Of a stretch of DNA of 7,886 bases, positions 1-6,000 are shown one piece after another (the stretch's first letter is position 1; each line of letters opens with the position of its first letter). The notes under the pieces are model-generated. The model saw nothing but the letters and a program-made list of their open reading frames with translations. It made no database searches and was not told the origin of the DNA. Source of the DNA: an uncultured Clostridia bacterium. GTDB taxonomy: Bacteria > Bacillota > Clostridia > RUG12999. Where the stretch lies: NCBI GenBank assembly GCA_949739095.1, contig CATIYX010000249.1, positions 1 through 7,886 of the forward strand, written 5' to 3'. The position numbers and the translations under genes are program-made.

Positions 1-371
1 ACTACCGCACAGCATTCGGTGATGTTCCGGCAGATGCTTGGTATGCAGGAACCATTTTGGCAGCAGCAGATGCAGGACTGATGGAAGGCAGCGATGGGCT
101 GCTCCGACCGGAAGACCCTATCACACGAGAGGAAATGGCAAAAATTGTGGTGAAAGCCTGTGTCTACTGCGGAAAAACACTGCCGGAGACAGGTGAAAGC
201 ACAGCGTTTACAGATGAAGATACGATTTCTGGCTGGGCGCGGGAAACGGTTGCCCAGGCGGTGAAATTGGGACTCATACAAGGCTATGAAACAGGAGAGT
301 TCCTGCCGCAGACAGGATTGTTGCGGGAACAGGCAGCGGTGGTACTTTACCGTTTGATGGCGATACTGTAA
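1..371 (+). CDS. C-terminal fragment of an SLH-domain surface protein (5' partial)
   Basis: The frame is open from base 3 to a TAA at 369-371, giving 122 residues with no start of its own, so this is the tail of a gene that begins upstream. Two SLH units are visible. The first (about bases 12-175) has the pattern FGDVPADAWYAGTI, then GLMEG, then DPITREEMAKIV. The second (about 199-368) has AFTDEDTISGWA, then GLIQGY, then a weaker GLLREQAAVVLYRLM. SLH domains bind pyruvylated secondary cell-wall polymer and hold exported proteins on the envelope. They usually come in threes, so a further unit probably lies upstream. The protein ends only three residues after the last SLH helix, as expected for a C-terminal anchor. 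What the rest of the protein does cannot be seen. The next gene starts 16 bases later, suggesting co-transcription. A TTG at 57 is inside the first SLH unit and is not a credible start. Confidence 0.93.
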   Translation, partial: YRTAFGDVPADAWYAGTILAAADAGLMEGSDGLLRPEDPITREEMAKIVVKACVYCGKTLPETGESTAFTDEDTISGWARETVAQAVKLGLIQGYETGEFLPQTGLLREQAAVVLYRLMAIL

Positions 372-373
372 AA

Positions 374-387
374 AGGGAGAGAAAGGA
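374..387 (+). promoter_or_regulatory. Ribosome binding site of the 891-residue SLH protein gene
   Basis: AGGGAG at 374-379 lies 8 bases before the ATG at 388, which is good spacing. A second purine run, AAAGGA at 382-387, abuts that ATG but lies 12 bases before the in-frame ATG at 400. Both starts are therefore possible. The later one gives a more typical signal peptide beginning MKHIKW. No promoter or terminator hairpin is evident in the 16-base gap. Confidence 0.6.
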
Positions 388-3063
388 ATGGTTATAAACA
401 TGAAACATATAAAATGGATTGTGATGACGCTGACCGTTTGCATGTTACTGGGGGCAGGAGGATTCGCGCAGGCAGCGACAGAAAAAGCATTGTTTGACGT
501 CACATCGCTGGGGATTATTCAGGGAGATGAAAACGGGGATTATAAACTGGACCAGCCGCTGACACGCGCGGAATTTATGGAAGCGCTGCTGAAATTTTTG
601 CAATACGACGAAGCGGCAAAGATTGCGGATGTGCAGAAACATTTCACAGATGTGAGTGCAGACGCATGGTATGCACGCGCAGTATCGTTTGGTGTGCAGA
701 TGGATTTGATGAACGGCTATGGTGACGGGACTTTCGGACCGGACAATGCGATTAGCTTAGAAGAAGCAGTGAAAACCGTGGTGGTATCACTGGGGTATGG
801 CGCCGTGGCAAACGGGCGCGGAGGATATCCGACAGGACACATGCTGATTGCGGCGGAAAATGGATTGTTGAAAAATATTTCCCAGGAAAATGGTTTTACC
901 CGCGGCGATTTGGTAGAACTGCTATATAATGCATTGGATATGGAGTTGATGGTGCAGTCTGTGCAAGACGGACAACTGGTTTATGAAGTGGCGAAAGATG
1001 AAACAATTCGGGGACGCCACATGAAAGAAAGCAGCGATAAAACAACTTATAAGGCAAAAGGTATTGTGTCCGCCAATGCGGATACCTGGCTGGATGTGCC
1101 GGTGCAAAACATGAAAGATGACGAAGTGATGATTGACGGCATCATCTACCGCGCTGGCGGGACAAATGCAGCGGCATTACTGGGACAGGAAGTAGATTTT
1201 TATGCCGTGCGCGGCGAAGACGAACGCTATACGCTGCTGAGTGTGAAACCAACCCGCAATAACCATGTTGTGACATTACGTGAGGACGATATCAAAAGCG
1301 CTACGTTGTCCCAGGTAAAGTATTACGGTGAAAATGAACGCGAAGAACGGTTTAATATTGCTTTGCAGCCGGTGATTGTGAAAAACGGCGTGATGATTAA
1401 AGTTTATACAGAGGACGCGCTGCAATTTGAAAAAGGCTCCATCACATTGATTGACAATTCCGGAGACGAAGCGGCGGATGTGATTTTCATTAATGAATAT
1501 CAAAACGTGCAGGTGGAAGAAGTGCGCGATAACTTGATTTATCTTATGCCGGGGTCAGAGCTGGACGGCAGCCGTCTTATCAATGTGGACAAAGAAAATA
1601 AAGACGTGAAATATCATATCAAAGACAAAGACGGCAAAACGCTGGAAGTAAAAGATGTTCAAAAGGACGACATCATCAGCGTCACCGTGGACCAGTATAA
1701 AACGCTGTATAGCTTGGTGGTGTGCCGCGAACAGGTGGAAGGAACTGTAGATGAAATCACAGAGGACGGCATGGTGATTGGCGGAACGTTCTATGAAGCA
1801 GACGGCGCAGTAGTGGCGGAAGTGAAAGTCGGAGATTCCATCACAGCATATCTGGACTGGCGCGGCAGCGTGGCAAATACGAAAGAACTGTCCTCCTCTA
1901 TGCTCTATGGCTACATCACACAAATCGGACAAAAAGGTGGTTTTGGAAACACACAAGTCAAAATGATAACTGGGAAACTGATTCAGGAAGATGTTGAGAC
2001 GAACGAGCAGGATAAGGACGACAAGAACGAAATTAAAATTTTGGTATGTGAAAATGAAAAAGTGGAAATTTTGGATGTAGCGGACAAAGTTTCGTTCAAT
2101 GGAAGAAGCATTGGTTCCAGCGGACTGGCGGAAAAAATTGACCCCATTCGCGGTATGGCAGTGAAATATACACTGGGGGCGGACGGAAAAATTCGTTCCA
2201 TTGAATCCGCCCAGCTGCGCGGCGGAGAGCTTGGACAGAAAATCAAATATGACGTGCGGGACAAAGTGTTCGGCGGCATCACCAACATTCAGAGTTTTGC
2301 TATTGACGCAAATACAAAAGTAATCTGTCTGCCGGAAACGGTGGGCACAGATGAAGATTATATGGTGCAGGTGCGTATCGATAACACAGACAGTTCACGG
2401 CGGTTTAATGCACAGGGATATGAATATGATCCGGTGACGAAAAAAGTGAAACTGCTGGTGGTGACAGAAGCGATGGACGCAAATCAGGCGTCCAATGTTG
2501 ACATCAACAAAGCAAAACTGGGTATGGTAAAAGACTTACGGAAATATGCAGATGAAAGTATGGAAACAAAATATAAAGTAACCATTGTGGAAGAAAGCGG
2601 CGAGCAGACCTATGAAACCGTCAATATCATTGACAAAAATCGTACTATTACCACGCTGCAAAAAGGCGACTTAATTTATTTTGTGAAAAACGGTCAGGAT
2701 AAAATTGAAAATGTAAGAAAAATTTATTCGTTTGGCGAGGGCGTTGGCACCTTCTATCGGTATCAGGGAACGGATAACGAACAAATCAGTGGTTATTTGC
2801 AAAGTTTAGAGTTTGATGAAATTGACGTGATGAAAAACATACTGGTTACAAAAGCAACTATTGATTTGGACGGTAGCAGTGAAGCAATTGGTATTGCACA
2901 GCGTAACGCCCCACCGACCTTTATCTATGAAGAATCAACGAAAGAAATCCGTCCGGCGGTGCTGCGGGAAGCGATTCCGGTAGGCTCTGACGGCAGCGGC
3001 GCGGACCGGCTATTTATTATCATGCCGAATGATGACGTGAAAGCTTGCGTCATTGTCCGCTAA
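388..3063 (+). CDS. Secreted protein with three N-terminal SLH units and a long beta-rich body
   Basis: An 891-residue exported protein, probably bound non-covalently to the cell wall. Residues 5-30 form a signal peptide: MKHIKW, a hydrophobic stretch, then FAQAA with likely cleavage after AQA. Residues 34-72 are a shortened first SLH unit that lacks the usual first helix but keeps PLTRAEF. Residues 85-136 are a full unit (FTDVSADAWYARAV, GYGDGTFGP) whose TRAE-type motif is degraded to SLEEAV. Residues 146-187 are a third unit (YPTGHMLIAAENGLL, FTRGDLVELLYNALD). This triplet layout is common in exported proteins of Clostridia. The rest, about 218-891, has no domain I can name. It is rich in short beta-strand-like segments such as EVMIDGIIYRAGGTN and LIDNSGDEAADVIFI, with a charged linker at 533-548, and shows no catalytic motif, sortase motif or C-terminal membrane helix. 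An envelope structural or binding role is inference. The next gene follows after 23 bases. Confidence 0.93.
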   Translation: MVINMKHIKWIVMTLTVCMLLGAGGFAQAATEKALFDVTSLGIIQGDENGDYKLDQPLTRAEFMEALLKFLQYDEAAKIADVQKHFTDVSADAWYARAVSFGVQMDLMNGYGDGTFGPDNAISLEEAVKTVVVSLGYGAVANGRGGYPTGHMLIAAENGLLKNISQENGFTRGDLVELLYNALDMELMVQSVQDGQLVYEVAKDETIRGRHMKESSDKTTYKAKGIVSANADTWLDVPVQNMKDDEVMIDGIIYRAGGTNAAALLGQEVDFYAVRGEDERYTLLSVKPTRNNHVVTLREDDIKSATLSQVKYYGENEREERFNIALQPVIVKNGVMIKVYTEDALQFEKGSITLIDNSGDEAADVIFINEYQNVQVEEVRDNLIYLMPGSELDGSRLINVDKENKDVKYHIKDKDGKTLEVKDVQKDDIISVTVDQYKTLYSLVVCREQVEGTVDEITEDGMVIGGTFYEADGAVVAEVKVGDSITAYLDWRGSVANTKELSSSMLYGYITQIGQKGGFGNTQVKMITGKLIQEDVETNEQDKDDKNEIKILVCENEKVEILDVADKVSFNGRSIGSSGLAEKIDPIRGMAVKYTLGADGKIRSIESAQLRGGELGQKIKYDVRDKVFGGITNIQSFAIDANTKVICLPETVGTDEDYMVQVRIDNTDSSRRFNAQGYEYDPVTKKVKLLVVTEAMDANQASNVDINKAKLGMVKDLRKYADESMETKYKVTIVEESGEQTYETVNIIDKNRTITTLQKGDLIYFVKNGQDKIENVRKIYSFGEGVGTFYRYQGTDNEQISGYLQSLEFDEIDVMKNILVTKATIDLDGSSEAIGIAQRNAPPTFIYEESTKEIRPAVLREAIPVGSDGSGADRLFIIMPNDDVKACVIVR
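487..948 (+). other. SLH triplet region encoding the cell-wall anchor of the 891-residue protein
   Basis: Three consecutive SLH units lie at about bases 487-603, 640-795 and 823-948. The best preserved ligand-type motifs are PLTRAEF in unit 1 and GFTRGDL in unit 3. Unit 2 keeps the D-x-W-Y helix but has SLEE in place of TRAE. In known SLH trimers the three units pack as a pseudo-trimer that binds wall polymer, so unit 2's groove may be weaker. That last point is inference. Confidence 0.8.
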
Positions 3064-3071
3064 CGCATAGA

Positions 3072-3081
3072 AAGGAAGGGG
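3072..3081 (+). promoter_or_regulatory. Ribosome binding site of the giant modular protein gene
   Basis: The purine run AAGGAAGGGG ends 5 bases before the ATG at 3087 and matches the 3' end of 16S rRNA well. Together with the signal peptide beginning directly at this ATG, it decides the start. The 23-base gap after the previous stop leaves no room for a typical separate promoter plus leader. Confidence 0.7.
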
Positions 3082-3086
3082 AAGCG

Positions 3087-6000
3087 ATGAACAGGAAACG
3101 GTTATGTGCACTTTTGCTGACACTTGCGCTGACCATCGGACTTGCGGCAGTTCCGCAGGTAGGGCTGGCAGCGGAACCCAATCTGGCACTGGATGGGGCA
3201 GCGATTGCCAGCAGTGAGTATGGTAATAGCGGTGCGGATTTTAGCAAAAACACTTTGATTGACGGCGTGAAAGCATATACTGCGAGTCCAAACAACAACA
3301 AAGTGCGTTGGACAACTGACTGGAGCGTTGCGTCAAATGCGATTGGCCAGTGGTGCGGCGTGGAATTTGGCGCGCCGACACAAATAGATAAAATTACTTT
3401 TTATGAATATGATTCCAGAATCACAGAATATAAAGTGGAATATATGGATGCGGAAGGGAACTGGAATACGGTACAAAAGAATGGCGCAGCACTGCCAAAT
3501 CAGACAAAAGAGGCAAAAGAAAATACCAGTTCAACACATTCTGTAGCCAATACTGTGACATTTGACGTAGTGGAAGCAAAAGCTGTCCGGCTCTATATTG
3601 TGAACGTAGGGGAAAAAGCTGGTGCCAGTATATGGGAATTTGAAGTATATAATACATCAGCAATCACAGCGGACACCAATCTGGCGGTGACAAAAGGAAC
3701 GGGTATTGCAGAAAAATCGGTGGTCAACAGCGGTTATCAGGCGAATTTACTCAACGATGGCAGTGCTACCGGTACATCACGGTGGTCGTCCGACTGGAGT
3801 GTGGCGGAGAACGACATAGACGCATGGGCGGGTATTCAGTTTGCTGAACCGATTCCGTTTGATAAAATCACAATTAAAGAATATAACGGGCGCGTGACTA
3901 AATTTATAATAGAAGTATCGAATGATGGACAGACATGGACGACGGTGAAACAAAATGGGCAGGAAATGGCAATACAGGAAAAAGAATTTAAAGCAAGCTG
4001 TCCCAGCAACCTTCTCACCTATGACATAAGTTTTGACCGCGTGAAAGCGTCCTATGTCCGCTACCGTATTGTGGAAGTAGGTACAGCCGGTGCCAGTATA
4101 TGGGAATTTGAAGTATATGACAGTCTGGCGGGTGCGCCTTTTGAAGAAGTAGAAGATGAAGCGGCGTTTCAGGTGGATGTGGCAAGTGTAACGGAGCAGG
4201 CTCTGCTGGGCGAAAATACAGATGTGCAGAATGTCACAACAGATTTGACGTTGCCAGCTTCGCCACTGCCCGGCGGAACCCGCGTAGCTTGGAGTATTGT
4301 AAGCGGCGAGGAATGGATAGACGCTACAGGAAAAGTGACGCGTCCGGCAGCAGATGGCACAGACCAAGAGGTGCAGCTGGAGGCAACATTTTCTTCTCCG
4401 CAGGGCACCTATACCGAGAAAAAAACATTTACATTTACTGTTTTAAAACAGGACGCAGGGTTGGTAGAAGAAGCCTTCCGGCAGGATGTGGCAAGCGTAA
4501 CAGAAGCTTATTTATTGGGTGCGAACACAGATGCACAGAACGTGAAATGGGATTTGAACCTACCAGTCAGTCCACTGCCGAACGGTACTACTGTGGCGTG
4601 GAGCGTAAAAAGCGGAACGGCAATCGCAGCGGACGGCACTGTAACGCGTCCGGCAGCAGAAGCGCAGCAGGTAACACTGCAAGCGGCATTTACCAAAGCC
4701 GGTACAGCGGGAGCGGCAGAAACGCGCGAGTTCACCTTCACCGTTCTGCCGGAAGAAAAAGCGGAATGGAAATTGGTAGAAAATGTGAAAGTGGAGGACC
4801 CGCGCGGTGCATCCACCTATGCGATTACTGGGATTACAGATGGAATATCATCTTCCACTGCAGCAAACGACGGCGTGCGGTTTGGACAGCTTACCAATAA
4901 TGAAGTCCCAAGTTCCAACCGCCCCGATATGCAGATAGATTTTTCGGATAAAATCAAGGCAGATAAAAAGTATTATATTGAAATGACCGTGCAGGCGGAT
5001 ATGAAAGTGGGCGAAGCACGCGTTGTTATGCAAAACAGCGCGAAGGGCGAAGCTGCGCTGTTTATCTTCAACAAAGCAAACACTTTGAATCTGGCGGCAA
5101 AAGACGGAAGTAGTCGAGCTTGGGTGCAAAGCAAGGTACCCATTAGCCATACGCACGGCAGTGAAGAAACCATTGGACTTTATTATGATACTGCGGCAGG
5201 AACATTCCAGTTTATCAGCAATCGAAAAATTGCATCCCAAACAGAATTTAAGAATTCCTATGGTAGTGGTATTGGCAGCGTGCAGGTAAGTTATCAGGGT
5301 AAGGCGGGCGATGGGGACGCCTATATCATCGTAAAAGGACTTAAAGTCTATGAATATGAAGAACAGATTAGCAGTGATTTGACAGAAGCGGAATTTCAGG
5401 CAGAGGTGGCGGGCGTAACGGAGCAATCTCTGCTGGGAAGCAATGTGGACGCGCAAAATGTTATCTCTGACTTGACATTAACGCAGTCTCCGCTGCAAAG
5501 CGGCACACAGGTCGTGTGGTCTGTTGTCAGCGGCAGCGAATGGATAAGTAATACAGGGAAAGTGACGCGTCCGGCAGAAAATGGCGCAGACCAGACGGTA
5601 CAGCTTAAGGCGGCGTTCACCAGTCCGGGCGGTACCTATACGACGGAAAAAACTTTTACTTTCACCGTAAAAAAAGAATCCGGCAATCAGGCGGAAGAGC
5701 AATTCCAGCAGGATGTGGCGAGCGTGACAGAAGCTCATTTGTTGGGGGCGAATACAGATGCAGAGAATGTAAAATGGGATTTGAACCTACCGGTATCACC
5801 GTTGCAGGGCGGCACTAAAGTAGCATGGACGGTGGAAAGTGGAACGGCAATTGGTACAGATGGAACGGTGACACGTCCGGCAGAAGAAGCGCAGCAGGTG
5901 ACAATGCAAGCGGCATTCACCAAAGCAAGTGCGGCAGAGGCGACAGAAACGCGCAATTTCACATTTACAGTCCTGCCGGAGGAAAAAACAGTTTGGAAAC

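Noticed and set aside
1555..1956. A 133-codon minus-strand open frame within the 891-residue protein gene
   Set aside because: It is the reverse complement of a well-supported coding region, with a low-complexity Cys/His/Phe/Ile-rich product and no start context.
3061..3090. A promoter or terminator between the second and third genes
   Set aside because: The gap is only 23 bases, holds a clear ribosome binding site, and shows no hairpin or recognisable -35/-10 pair.
3777..4367. A 196-codon minus-strand open frame
   Set aside because: It is antisense to the second discoidin-like domain and the start of the Ig repeats. The product is Cys/His/Phe-rich and shows no domain, typical of the complement of a biased coding sequence.
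4289..4900. A 203-codon plus-strand open frame inside the giant gene
   Set aside because: It lies in another frame of a clearly coding, domain-bearing gene. Its product is Arg/Gly/Cys-rich without domain structure, and a similar shadow recurs at 5825-6127 because the underlying DNA is duplicated.
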